Notes: generated from the sequence alone by a model not told the origin. A stretch of 64,000 nucleotides of DNA from JAIBAC01 sp046331095 (GCA_046331095.1 JAXLRM010000003.1:868001-932000); one strand, 5' to 3'. Shown: positions 1 through 8,309, numbered from the stretch's first letter. Numbers and translations: made by a program.

Positions 1-44
1 GCGGGCCAGATGGGCCGCCAGCGGGCCAGACAGCCCGCGTTTGG
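1..44. repeat. Palindromic repeat family 1, copy cut by window edge
   Basis: This is a partial copy of a roughly 50-bp palindromic element whose outer arms read CCAAACGCGGGC and GCCCGCGTTTGG. The left six bases lie outside the window. Full copies occur at 8011-8257 and a diverged one at 19445-19493. It sits just upstream of the truncated CoA-transferase copy, exactly as the last copy at 8208-8257 sits upstream of the intact gene, so the repeat and gene start were duplicated together. Confidence 0.8.
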
Positions 45-65
45 AAGACGGCAGCACCGGTCCTA

Positions 66-95
66 ACCATCGGAATCCGGTCCTAACCATCTGGT
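66..95. promoter_or_regulatory. ACCA-N2-TGGT operator, duplicated copy
   Basis: A perfect-arm site ACCATCTGGT lies at 86-95, with a degenerate site ACCATCGGAA at 66-75. The same pair stands before the intact CoA-transferase (8279-8309). The operator therefore came along with the duplicated gene start, although the gene behind it is broken. Confidence 0.5.
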
Positions 96-134
96 AGTAC
101 TCTTGCAACGAAGTCGTGGAAGACCGAGTGACTG

Positions 135-313
135 ATGGGCGGAGCGCTCGACGGCGTCGTGGTCATCGACGCCGAGGCCGAGCTCGTCCAGCGCAACAAG
201 CGAAGCATCGCGTTGGATTGCACGACCGCCGAGGGCGGCGAGGCGCTCGAACGGCTCGTGCGCAGCGCCGACGTGTTCGTCACCGACCTCCCGCGTCCGG
301 TCCTGGAAGAACG
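135..313 (+). pseudogene. Truncated CaiB/BaiF CoA-transferase (5' copy)
   Basis: The reading frame begins MGGALDGVVVI and then continues with about 48 codons almost identical to residues about 60-107 of the protein encoded from 8350. Compared with that gene it lacks an internal stretch of about 48 codons, between the start and the DAEAELV segment. Homology stops after the EER triplet near 313, where an unrelated reading frame takes over. It cannot encode a working transferase because the catalytic Asp region is absent. It is a duplicated and internally deleted 5' end, brought here together with the upstream repeat and operator. Confidence 0.8.
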
Positions 314-526
314 CCGGGGACGGCGCTGGTCGCCAACTTCCGCGCCGACCTCCATGCCGAGGCCCACCGGGCCACCGACGTCGCGTTCGTCGCCCACGTC
401 CTGGGGCGCGTGCGCGCCAACCTGCTCATGGCGTCGGCGCCCGTCGTGCTCGAAGAGGGCTTCCTCGGACGCGACATCGTCTGCGACGACCACCGCATCG
501 CCCGGTTCGTCGGGGCGATCCGATGA
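314..526 (+). pseudogene. C-terminal fragment of an unidentified protein upstream of the DUF2201-like gene
   Basis: About 68 codons are open from the junction with the duplicated CoA-transferase segment and end in a TGA that overlaps the ATG of the next gene (ATGA, 523-526). The peptide contains VAFVAHVLGRVRANLLMAS and ends RFVGAIR. Genes of the DUF2201/VWA type usually follow a MoxR-type AAA+ ATPase, so this may be the tail of such an ATPase, but no Walker motif remains and I cannot confirm it. The 5' part was probably replaced by the duplication, leaving the downstream genes without their original leader gene. Confidence 0.55.
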
Positions 527-1845
527 CGGCGGCCAAACCGGCATGCACGGGCGCGGCACTCGCCGAGCGGGTCGCGCGGTGCCTGCCCGCCGGCACCTAC
601 GAGCTCGAGACCCTGATCCGCCTGTGCGGGATCGAGACCTCCACCGGCATCCCCACAGCCGCGGTCACCTGCGGCCCGCAACCGCGCCTTCTGGTGAACC
701 CCGACTTCGTGGACGCACGCTGCCGCCGCGACGAGCACTTGTTCCTCCTCGTCATGCACGAGCTCTGGCACGTCATCCTCGGCCACACGGCGCTGTACCC
801 GAAGGCCACGACAGCCGAGAACATCGCATTCGACGCGGTCATCAACTCCGCGTTGGCCCGGATGCACCCGGAGCCGGAGTTCCGGGGGTTCTTCGAGGGT
901 CTCAACCCCGCCGACGCCGTCCCGGGTGCGTTCCTGCGACCCCCGCCCGGATGGCCCGTGAATGCCCGGGTGCCCCGGTCGGTCCGGGGTAGGCGGCGGC
1001 GCCTCGTCGAGCAGCTCTACGACCGCGACCGTCCCGCGCCCACCTACGCCGAGATCCTCGACGCGCTCTCGGAGATGCCGACCGAGGGCGTGTCGCTGCT
1101 CGGCAGCCACGGCGATTCCGAGCCCGGAAGTCCCGGGCCCATGGACGACCCCGTCTTCGGCGACGTCGTGCGCCGCATCGTCGCCGCGTGGCCGCCTCCG
1201 CCCGTCCCGCTCGGCGGCCGCGACCTCGAGGGCGTCCTGAGCCCGTGGCAGGCCGCTGTCGGGGTGTCGCCGCCGCGGGGCGCTGTGTCGGCGTTCGAGT
1301 CGGTGCTGCGCCGAGAGCTCGGGCCGCCGACCGCCCCGGCGGCGCCCCGCCGGGAGCGACTGGCCGTCCAGACCGGGGCCGGGGTGCTGCCCAACCCCCG
1401 CGACCGGATCGCACCCGCGCGCCGCCGCCTCGGCGCGCCCGCGCTGTGGTCGCAACCGCACGAGGTGCCCGTCCGGACCCCCAGGCCGCAGTGGACCGCC
1501 GGCGTCTACCTCGACACCTCGGGGTCGATGTTCGACCTGTTGGAGCCACTCCTCGGTCTCCTGGCGCCCTCCGTGCACCGCGGTCGTGCCCGCCTGTGGC
1601 AGTTCTCGACCGAGGTCGCCCCGCTCAGCCCCACCGACATGATGTCGGGCCGCCTCTCGACGACCGGCGGCACCGACATCGACTGCGTGCTCGAGCACGT
1701 CGTCGCCCACCCGCGGATGCGCAGGGCCGGCAGCGGCCAGCAGATCCACGTCGTGCTGCCAGGCGAGGCCGCCTGGACCCGGGACCTGGCGGGACTTGCG
1801 GCGTCGATGACCGTGCTGCCCGCGATCACCGGAGGTCCACGATGA
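523..1845 (+). CDS. DUF2201-like protein: putative metallopeptidase plus VWA domain
   Basis: This 440-residue protein has a zinc-peptidase-like motif HELWH at about residues 79-83, followed by a further His in VILGH. Near residues 331-335 a DTSGS MIDAS motif opens a C-terminal von Willebrand A-like domain. This two-part plan matches the DUF2201 family, whose members are usually paired with MoxR-type AAA+ ATPases and act in poorly understood chaperone-like or conflict systems. The ATG overlaps the upstream stop by four bases and its own stop overlaps the SAM-synthetase ATG, so the three frames are translationally coupled. The family assignment is from motifs; the function is inferred. Confidence 0.75.
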   Translation: MTAAKPACTGAALAERVARCLPAGTYELETLIRLCGIETSTGIPTAAVTCGPQPRLLVNPDFVDARCRRDEHLFLLVMHELWHVILGHTALYPKATTAENIAFDAVINSALARMHPEPEFRGFFEGLNPADAVPGAFLRPPPGWPVNARVPRSVRGRRRRLVEQLYDRDRPAPTYAEILDALSEMPTEGVSLLGSHGDSEPGSPGPMDDPVFGDVVRRIVAAWPPPPVPLGGRDLEGVLSPWQAAVGVSPPRGAVSAFESVLRRELGPPTAPAAPRRERLAVQTGAGVLPNPRDRIAPARRRLGAPALWSQPHEVPVRTPRPQWTAGVYLDTSGSMFDLLEPLLGLLAPSVHRGRARLWQFSTEVAPLSPTDMMSGRLSTTGGTDIDCVLEHVVAHPRMRRAGSGQQIHVVLPGEAAWTRDLAGLAASMTVLPAITGGPR

Positions 1846-2909
1846 CGGTGCGTGCCGCGGCCTACGCGGAAGACGTCCTCGCGGGCCATCCGGACCGGAT
1901 CTGCGACGCCGTCGCCGAGAGGATCGTCGACCACGCGGTCGCCCTGGATGCGGACGCGCTCGTCGGCGTCGAGGTCGGGATCCACCGTCGATCCGTGTTC
2001 GTGACCGGACGCGTCGCCGCGGCCGGGCTGCGCGGCGAGGGCGACCTCCCGCTCCGCGGCCCCGACGGCATCGTGGCCGCCGCGCTCGGTGCTGCGGGCT
2101 ACGAGGGGGCGTGGGCGCTCGACGCGCAGGTCGTGTGTGACCTCGACGTCGGTCCGCTCGACGGCGACGAGCGCGCGATCCGCAGATACTCCGACGACCA
2201 GAACCTCGTCGTCGGCCACGCGTGCGCGGCTCCGGGTGGTGTGCCGGTGGCGGTCGGCACGGCGCGGGCAACGCGCAGGCTCCTGGCAGACCTGCGCGGC
2301 CGGCACCCTGGAGCGCTCGGCCCCGACGGCAAGGTGCTCGTCGGCTGCGACACGGTGTCGGGCGCGGTGACGCTCCTCAACGTGTCGGTGCAGCACTGCC
2401 GCGGCACCGGCCTGCCCGAGCTGTACCCGCTGGTCGCGGCCGAGGTCGCGGCGCCGCTCGGGATCGACCCCGCCCTGCTCGTCGTCAACGGGGCCGGGGA
2501 CTTCACCTGCGGGGGGCCGCACGGCGACAACGGCCTGTCGGGCAAGAAGCTCGTCGTGGACCACTACGGCCCCGGCGTGCCCATCGGCGGCGGCGCGCTG
2601 TGCGGCAAGGACCCCCACAAGGTCGACCGCGTCGGGGCCCTGCGGGCACGCCAGCTCGCCCTGAAGCTCGTGGGCGCCTGCGCCGGGTCGCGTGCGGCGA
2701 CCGTCACGCTGGGCTGGCTGCCCGGCCGGGAGGTGCCCGACGTGGTCGCCGCCGAGGTGGACGGCCGCTGCGTCGACGTCCTCGCCGCGGTCCCCGCCGA
2801 CCTCAGGATCGCGGCGTCCTCCGCCGCCTTCGACCTCGCGGCGCTGGAGTGGGCGCCGCTCCTGCGCGACGGCTACTTCGGCGACCCGCGCCTCCCCTGG
2901 GAGCGGTGA
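1842..2909 (+). CDS. Divergent S-adenosylmethionine synthetase (MetK-like)
   Basis: The 355-residue product carries the signatures of methionine adenosyltransferase: GHPDRICD near residue 15 (ATP and Mg site), an E in the following strand, DQNLVVGHAC, a PDGK lysine, SVQH, GGPHGDNGLSGKKLVVD, the GGGALCGKDPHKVDR loop, and a C-terminal GYFGDPRLPWE. It is shorter than housekeeping MetK (about 390-400 residues) and clearly diverged, yet the binding residues appear retained, so activity is plausible. A GGAGG site precedes the ATG, which overlaps the upstream stop (ATGA). Coupling to a DUF2201-like protein suggests a dedicated paralogue supplying SAM, or a SAM-like product, to that system rather than the housekeeping enzyme. 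Confidence 0.85.
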   Translation: MTVRAAAYAEDVLAGHPDRICDAVAERIVDHAVALDADALVGVEVGIHRRSVFVTGRVAAAGLRGEGDLPLRGPDGIVAAALGAAGYEGAWALDAQVVCDLDVGPLDGDERAIRRYSDDQNLVVGHACAAPGGVPVAVGTARATRRLLADLRGRHPGALGPDGKVLVGCDTVSGAVTLLNVSVQHCRGTGLPELYPLVAAEVAAPLGIDPALLVVNGAGDFTCGGPHGDNGLSGKKLVVDHYGPGVPIGGGALCGKDPHKVDRVGALRARQLALKLVGACAGSRAATVTLGWLPGREVPDVVAAEVDGRCVDVLAAVPADLRIAASSAAFDLAALEWAPLLRDGYFGDPRLPWER

Positions 2910-2952
2910 GGAAGACCATCTGCCTAGGCGGAGCTGGGTCTAGACTTCTGCA

Positions 2953-3204
2953 ATGGCCCTGAGCATCAAGAACGACGAAGCCGACCGCCTGGCAAGGGAG
3001 CTGTCCGCGGTCACCGGGGAGAGCCTTACGGACACCGTGGTCAACTCGCTCCGCGAGCGGCTCGCACGCGAGCGGGCCACAGGCGGCCTGAGCCGGCTGG
3101 ACAGGCTGCGCCGACTGCGGGACCAGGTCCATCGGCTTCCCGTCGTCGACGATCGGTCGCCCGGCGACATCCTCGCTTACGACGAGCGGGGTTTACCTCG
3201 GTGA
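2953..3204 (+). CDS. VapB-type antitoxin
   Basis: An 83-residue protein beginning MALSIKNDEADRLARELS, the pattern of the short VapB transcription factors that pair with PIN toxins. Its predicted role is to bind the toxin at 3201-3605 and autorepress the pair. The stop codon overlaps the GTG of that toxin gene (GTGA), the usual antitoxin-first order. The coding region follows the metK-like gene by 43 bases, so it may be cotranscribed with it or have its own promoter. Confidence 0.85.
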   Translation: MALSIKNDEADRLARELSAVTGESLTDTVVNSLRERLARERATGGLSRLDRLRRLRDQVHRLPVVDDRSPGDILAYDERGLPR

Positions 3205-3605
3205 CCGGAGTGGTGGTGGATACCTCGGCGGTGTTCGCGATCCTTGCCGACGAGCCAAACGCCGACGAGCTGTCCGGCCTGCTTTCGGAGGCGGATGTTC
3301 GTCTTCTGAGCGCAGCGACACTGGTGGAGCTCGGCATCGTGTTGGAATCACGCCTTGGTCCGGCAGGCCACGGGACCATGGCCCAGTTCCTCGACGCCGC
3401 GGAGATGGACATCGTCGCCGTGGACGCCCGGCTCGCAGGTCTCGCCCTGGAAGGGTGGCGGCGTTTCGGGAAGGGCCGCCACCCTGCGAAGCTGAACTTC
3501 GGCGACTGCTTCACCTACGCGCTCGCGATCGAGCGGACTCTGCCTGTCCTCTGCACGGGTGAGGACTTCTCCCTCACCGACGTCACGGTGATGCGCCCGT
3601 CCTGA
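3201..3605 (+). CDS. VapC-type PIN-domain ribonuclease toxin
   Basis: A 134-residue PIN-domain protein. Acidic metal-binding positions are visible in VVVDTSAVF (residues 4-12) and FGDCFTYALA near residue 100, with a further Asp after TGEDF. VapC toxins cleave tRNA or rRNA until neutralised by the cognate VapB. The start is GTG within a GTGA overlap with the antitoxin. The frame is intact, so the pair appears functional. Confidence 0.88.
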   Translation: MTGVVVDTSAVFAILADEPNADELSGLLSEADVRLLSAATLVELGIVLESRLGPAGHGTMAQFLDAAEMDIVAVDARLAGLALEGWRRFGKGRHPAKLNFGDCFTYALAIERTLPVLCTGEDFSLTDVTVMRPS

Positions 3606-3683
3606 TGGTTGCACCGACTCGAGTCCGCTCCCGAGGCCGACGAGCTCCGCGACTACGCCCACCCGATGCCGATCGTGGCACTG

Positions 3684-3975
3684 TCACAGCTTCAGCGTGA
3701 CGACGCACCCCGGGTCGGAAGCGAGCGCAACGATGCTGCGGTCAAAGGTGACGAGACGGCCCCCACGCCTGACCGCCAGGGCCAGCAGGTGGGCGCCGGT
3801 GATCTGCCTGTACCCGATCACAGCGGCGAGCTCGATCTCGTCGCAGTCGGCCAGCGATACGTCGTCGGGCCAGAACTCGTGTCCGGGCAGGGTCCGCAAC
3901 TGGCGCAATACACCGATGGCCTCGGCCGGAGTGACTGCGTTGGGTCACGTTCACGTCAAGTAGAGCAGCGGTCAC
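3684..3975 (-). pseudogene. VapC toxin with internal out-of-frame deletion
   Basis: On the minus strand a VapC-like start MTAALLDVNV (from 3975) is followed at once, in another frame, by the C-terminal half of a PIN protein (NAVTPAEAIGVLRQLR, then GHEFWPDDVSLAD and ITGAHLLALA). Roughly 50 to 60 codons between the first catalytic Asp and the central helices are missing and the join is out of frame. The last acidic motif (LVTFD) remains. The toxin is inactivated while its antitoxin upstream is intact, as expected if toxin loss is tolerated and antitoxin loss is not. Confidence 0.8.
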
Positions 3976-4193
3976 GGCTCTTCGAGGGCGTCGCCAACCA
4001 TCGACGGCGTGATCGGTGGGGCGTCGGCGGGAACGTCGAAGACCGGCACTCCCGAGCGCGAGGTCGCCCGACGCGGACGCAGCCCGCGTCGGGCCAGTTC
4101 CGAGACGGCTACACCGAGGCTCGTGCCCTTCTCGTCCGCGAGGATGCGGGCGGCAGCGAGCACGTCGTCGTCGAGGTTCAACGTCGTGCGCAT
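3972..4193 (-). CDS. Antitoxin of broken VapBC pair
   Basis: A 73-residue ribbon-helix-helix-like protein starting MRTTLNLDDDVLAAARILAD, typical of VapB antitoxins. Its stop overlaps the start of the degraded toxin by four bases. The 5' flank (about 4196-4220) holds short repeated CATCA-type words that could be an autoregulatory operator. It may now act only as an anti-addiction protein or regulator. Confidence 0.8.
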   Translation of the reverse strand: MRTTLNLDDDVLAAARILADEKGTSLGVAVSELARRGLRPRRATSRSGVPVFDVPADAPPITPSMVGDALEEP

Positions 4194-4301
4194 CGCAACA
4201 TCATAACATCAACACATCACATAGGCCCCGGGGTCGTCTATATCATCGTCGACGTGCCGGACCGCAGAGGCGGAGCCCGGCCGGAGCCGCTCGGAGCACC
4301 T

Positions 4302-6038
4302 GTGCTGATTCGTCTGTTGCGCACCTACCTGGGTCGCTATCGACGCGAGCTCGTCGCCGTCCTCGTGTTCCAGGCGGTGCAGTCACTCTCCAGCCTGTAC
4401 CTGCCGAACCTCAGTGCCAGCCTCATCGACAACGGCGTCGTCCCCAACGACACCGGCTACATCCTCTCGACCGGTGCGGTCATGGTCGGCGTGAGCCTGC
4501 TCCAGGTCGCCGCCTCTGTCGCAGCGGTGTACTTCGGGGCGAGGCTGGCGATGGGCTTCGGGCGCGACGTGCGAGCAGGCCTCTTCGAGAAGGTCACGGC
4601 GTTCTCGCGCCAGGACGTCGATCACCTCGGTGCCCCGTCGTTGATCACACGTGTGACCAACGACGTCCAGCAGGTGCAGATGTTCGTGCTCATGACCTGC
4701 ACGCTCCTCATCGCGGCACCCATCACCATGGTCGGCGGCATCGTCATGGCGATAGGCCAAGACGCCGACCTCGCGTGGATCCTGGCTGCGGCAATCCCCG
4801 TCCTCGTCCTCGGCATCGGCCTCGTCGTGTCGCGAATGGTCCCGAAGTTCCGCCTCATGCAGGAACGCATCGACCGCGTCAACCAGGTGCTGCGCGAACA
4901 GATCAGCGGTCTCCGGGTCATCCGGGCCTTCGTACGCGAACCGGCCGAACGGCACCGCTTCGGCAACGTCAACGACGATCTCACCGACACCTCCCTCGCT
5001 GCCGGTCGGCTCATGGCGGTGCTGTTCCCGCTCGTCACTGTGGTACTGAACGGGTCGAGCATCGCGGTGCTGTGGTTCGGCGCCGGCCGCATCAGCACCG
5101 GCGAGATGGACCCCGGATCGCTGATCGCCTACCTGACCTACCTGATCCAGATCCTCCTGGCGGTGATGATGGCGACCTTCATGGTCGTCATGGCGCCGCG
5201 TGCCTCGGTCTGTGCAGAACGCATCAACGAGGCGCTCGACACCGAACCGTCGATCAAGGCTCCGGACGAACCGAAGACGCCCCTGTCGACGGTGCGGGCC
5301 ACCGTCGAGATGCAGGATGTCGAGTTCTGGTACGAGGGCGCCGAAGCACCCGTCCTGTCGGGCGTCGACCTCGTGGCGAACCCGGGCGAGACTACGGCGA
5401 TCATCGGCAGCACGGGAGCCGGCAAGACGACCCTCGTCAACCTCGTGCCCCGCCTCTTCGACGTCACCTCCGGTGCTGTGCTCCTCGACGGTGTCGACGT
5501 GCGTGACCAGGATCCCGAAGCGCTCTGGCGCCGTATCGGCCTCGTCCCGCAGAAGGCGTTCCTCTTCCGCGGGACCGTGCGATCGAACCTGACCTTCGCA
5601 GATCCCGACGCCGGCGACGACGAGCTGTGGCAGGCACTCGAAGTCGCCCAGGCCGCCGACTTCGTACGGGCCATGCCGGGCGGGCTCGACGCCCCGATCA
5701 CCCAGGGCGGCAGCAACGTCTCGGGCGGTCAGCGCCAACGACTCGCCATCGCACGGGCGTTCGTACGCAAGCCCGAGGTGTACATCTTCGACGACGCCTT
5801 CTCGGCACTCGATACGGCCACCGATGCCAGGCTCCGGACCGCCCTTGCCGAACACGTCGCCGAAGCCACGGTCCTCATCGTGGCACAACGCGTCTCGACG
5901 ATCATGGCCGCCGATCGCATCGTGGTCCTCGAGGACGGACGCCTCGTCGGCACCGGCACCCACGCCGAGCTCCTCGAGGAGTGCCCGACGTACCAGGAGA
6001 TCGTGGCGTCCCAGCTGAGCGCTGAGAGTGCGGCGTGA
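4302..6038 (+). CDS. ABC exporter half-transporter, degenerate-site subunit
   Basis: A 578-residue fusion of a six-helix type IV membrane domain and a nucleotide-binding domain. Walker A GSTGAGKT lies at 369-376, signature SGGQ at 474-477, and Walker B ends FDD at about 496-498, so the catalytic Glu after Walker B is replaced by Asp. That is the pattern of the degenerate partner in heterodimeric exporters such as the TmrAB and BmrCD type. GTG 4302 is chosen because CGGAG precedes it and the membrane domain starts right after; a GTG at 4254 is an alternative. The stop overlaps the next gene's GTG. Confidence 0.9.
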   Translation: MLIRLLRTYLGRYRRELVAVLVFQAVQSLSSLYLPNLSASLIDNGVVPNDTGYILSTGAVMVGVSLLQVAASVAAVYFGARLAMGFGRDVRAGLFEKVTAFSRQDVDHLGAPSLITRVTNDVQQVQMFVLMTCTLLIAAPITMVGGIVMAIGQDADLAWILAAAIPVLVLGIGLVVSRMVPKFRLMQERIDRVNQVLREQISGLRVIRAFVREPAERHRFGNVNDDLTDTSLAAGRLMAVLFPLVTVVLNGSSIAVLWFGAGRISTGEMDPGSLIAYLTYLIQILLAVMMATFMVVMAPRASVCAERINEALDTEPSIKAPDEPKTPLSTVRATVEMQDVEFWYEGAEAPVLSGVDLVANPGETTAIIGSTGAGKTTLVNLVPRLFDVTSGAVLLDGVDVRDQDPEALWRRIGLVPQKAFLFRGTVRSNLTFADPDAGDDELWQALEVAQAADFVRAMPGGLDAPITQGGSNVSGGQRQRLAIARAFVRKPEVYIFDDAFSALDTATDARLRTALAEHVAEATVLIVAQRVSTIMAADRIVVLEDGRLVGTGTHAELLEECPTYQEIVASQLSAESAA

Positions 6039-7900
6039 CGACAACCTCACCCGCCTCCACGCCGAGCCCGCCACGTCCTCCGGCCCCTACGACGATGGCG
6101 GCCCGCATGCAGGGCATGGCGGGCATGCCGGTCGAGAAGGCCAAGGACTTCGGTGCCGCCACCCGCCGCCTCGGCGCCTCCATGCGTCCCGAGCGCGCAC
6201 GGCTGGCCGTGGTCTTTTCGGCGGCGATCGCCAGCGTCACCCTCGCTGTGATCGGCCCCCGGATGCTGGGCCACGGCACCAACATCATCTTCGATGGCGT
6301 CACGACCGGCGCCGGCATCGACTTCGCTGCCCTGGCCCGGACTCTCGCGGCCGTCGGCGTCCTCTACGCCACCTCGGCTCTGCTGGCCTGGTTCCAGGGG
6401 TACGTGCTCGCCGGAGTGGTCCAGCGGACCATGCAGCGGCTGCGCACGTCGGTCGAGGACAAGCTGCACCGCCTGACCGTCGGCTACGTGGACAGCCGCC
6501 CCCGTGGCGACCTCTTGAGCCGCGTCACCAACGACATCGACAACGTCGCGACGAGCCTGCAGCAGTCCCTCAGCCAGATGTTCATCTCGATCCTGACGAT
6601 CATCGGTGTCGGTGTCATGATGCTCGTCACATCATGGATCCTCGCCCTCGTGGCCTTTGTCACCATCCCGCTCGCGTTCGCGATGGTGCGCCAGGTCATG
6701 AAGCGCTCCAAACCGCGCTTCGTCCAGCAGTGGGCCCACACCGGCACGCTCAACGCCCAGGTCGAGGAGACCTTCACCGGCCACGCCCTCGTGCAAGTGT
6801 TCGGGCGCAGGCGCGAAACCGAAGAGCAGTTCCGCCAGACGAACGAGGCCCTCTACGTAGCCAGCTTCAAGGCACAGTTCATCTCCGGGATCATCCAGCC
6901 GGTGATGATGGCGTTGGGCAACCTCAACTTCGTCGCGATCGCCGTCATCGGCGGCCTACAGGTCGCAGCGGGTGCCATGACCCTCGGCGCCGTGCAGGCG
7001 TTCATCCAGTACTCCCGCCAGTTCTCCCAGCCTCTGACGCAGCTCGCGTCCATGATCAACATCCTGCAGTCAGGCGTGGCATCGGCCGAGCGGGTCTTCG
7101 AGCTCCTCGACGTGGCGGACGAGGACGTCGAGCACGAACCGGCAGCCGTGCCGGCCGAACTCCGCGGCCGGGTCGTGTTCGAACACGTGGCGTTCTCCTA
7201 CGAAGCCGACGAGCCGCTGATCACCGACCTGTCGCTCATAGCCGAGCCCGGACACACGGTGGCGATCGTCGGCCCCACCGGAGCAGGCAAGACGACACTC
7301 GTGAACCTCATCATGCGGTTCTACGAGCTCGACGGTGGCCGCATCACCCTCGACGGCGTCGACATCGCCGAGATGGCCCGCCACGACCTGCGCGGGGACA
7401 TCGGCATGGTCCTGCAGGACGCGTGGCTGTTCCAGGGCACGATCCGGGACAACATCGCGTACGGCAACCTCGCCGCGACCGACGAGGAGATCCTCGAAGC
7501 GTCACGCGCCGCGTACGTCGACCGCTTCGTGCACATGCTCCCCGACGGCTACGACACGGTCGTCGACGACGAAGGGACCGCTATCAGCGCCGGCGAGAAG
7601 CAGCTCATCACCATCGCCCGCGCGTTCCTCGCCGACCCGACCATCCTGATCCTGGACGAGGCCACGAGCTCGGTCGACACCCGCACGGAGCTGCTCATCC
7701 AGAACGCGATGGCCGCCCTGCGCTCTGATCGCACCAGCTTCGTCATCGCCCACCGGCTCTCGACGATCCGCGACGCCGACCACATCCTCGTGATGGACCA
7801 CGGCGACATCGTCGAACAGGGCAACCACGCCGAACTGCTCCGCCTCGGCGGCGCCTACGCCGCTCTGTACAACGCCCAGTTCAGCGGCTTCGAGACCTGA
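6035..7900 (+). CDS. ABC exporter half-transporter, catalytic-site subunit
   Basis: A 621-residue membrane-domain/ATPase fusion coupled to the previous gene through a GTGA overlap. Walker A GPTGAGKT is at 413-420 and Walker B has the normal LDE (541-542), but the signature is SAGEK (518-522) in place of LSGGQ. In the dimer this weak signature would face the Walker A/B of the first subunit, whose Glu is Asp, so both defects fall in the same composite site. The pair therefore forms one consensus and one degenerate ATP site. Substrate is unknown; multidrug or lipid export is typical for the class. Confidence 0.9.
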   Translation: MTTTSPASTPSPPRPPAPTTMAARMQGMAGMPVEKAKDFGAATRRLGASMRPERARLAVVFSAAIASVTLAVIGPRMLGHGTNIIFDGVTTGAGIDFAALARTLAAVGVLYATSALLAWFQGYVLAGVVQRTMQRLRTSVEDKLHRLTVGYVDSRPRGDLLSRVTNDIDNVATSLQQSLSQMFISILTIIGVGVMMLVTSWILALVAFVTIPLAFAMVRQVMKRSKPRFVQQWAHTGTLNAQVEETFTGHALVQVFGRRRETEEQFRQTNEALYVASFKAQFISGIIQPVMMALGNLNFVAIAVIGGLQVAAGAMTLGAVQAFIQYSRQFSQPLTQLASMINILQSGVASAERVFELLDVADEDVEHEPAAVPAELRGRVVFEHVAFSYEADEPLITDLSLIAEPGHTVAIVGPTGAGKTTLVNLIMRFYELDGGRITLDGVDIAEMARHDLRGDIGMVLQDAWLFQGTIRDNIAYGNLAATDEEILEASRAAYVDRFVHMLPDGYDTVVDDEGTAISAGEKQLITIARAFLADPTILILDEATSSVDTRTELLIQNAMAALRSDRTSFVIAHRLSTIRDADHILVMDHGDIVEQGNHAELLRLGGAYAALYNAQFSGFET

Positions 7901-8010
7901 TCCCGGATGCTCGGGCGGGTGCCGAACCCGTGTCGCCACCTCCCTTACCGTGTGGCCCCCCTTGCCGTGTAGCGCCCGGGCGGCGCCCGGGGCGGAGCCC
8001 CCGGGCACCC

Positions 8011-8257
8011 CCAAACGCGGGCGAGATGGGCCGCCAGCGGGCCAGACAGCCCGCGTTCGGGACCGCCCCCACCCCCAAACGCGGGCCAGATGGCCCGCCA
8101 ACGGGCCAGACAGCCCGCGTTTGGAGACGGCCGCACCGGGCACCCCAAACGCGGGCCAGATGGCCCGCCAACGGGCCAGACTGCCCGCGTTTGGAGACGG
8201 CCGCACCCCAAACGCGGGCGAGGTGGGCCGCCAGCGGGCAAGACTGCCCGCGTTTGG
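8011..8257. repeat. Array of four 50-bp palindromic repeats (family 1)
   Basis: Four copies lie at 8011-8060, 8075-8124, 8145-8194 and 8208-8257. Each begins CCAAACGCGGGC and ends GCCCGCGTTTGG (the first ends in TTCGG), with a second inner inverted core of CCGCC and GCGGG words. Spacers are 14, 20 and 13 bases and are similar to one another, unlike CRISPR spacers. They fill the gap between the ABC exporter and the CoA-transferase (7901-8349), which holds no gene. They would form strong hairpins in RNA or DNA and resemble REP-like elements. Confidence 0.9.
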
Positions 8258-8278
8258 AAGACGGCAGCACCGGTCCCA

Positions 8279-8309
8279 ACCATCGGAATCAGCGGCCTAA
8301 CCATCTGGT
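8279..8309. promoter_or_regulatory. ACCA-N2-TGGT operator pair before CoA-transferase
   Basis: A perfect inverted repeat ACCATCTGGT at 8300-8309 is followed by AGTA. A degenerate partner ACCATCGGAA starts exactly 21 bp upstream at 8279. The same arrangement recurs before other acyl-CoA genes in the window. The site lies about 40 bases ahead of the ATG at 8350, a suitable place for a repressor, probably of the TetR type. Confidence 0.65.

Noticed and set aside
280..2271. Very long open frame on the minus strand opposite the DUF2201-like and metK-like genes
   Set aside because: Arg/Gly/Pro-rich translation with no domain; a by-product of GC-rich codon usage on the opposite strand.
3609..4301. 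Upstream extension of the ABC transporter frame to 3609
   Set aside because: It would run through the antisense of the VapC remnant and the antitoxin; homology begins at about 4302.
8011..8257. Regularly spaced repeats as a CRISPR array
   Set aside because: Spacers are 13-20 bases and similar to one another, the repeats are 50 bases with full palindromy, and no cas gene is near.
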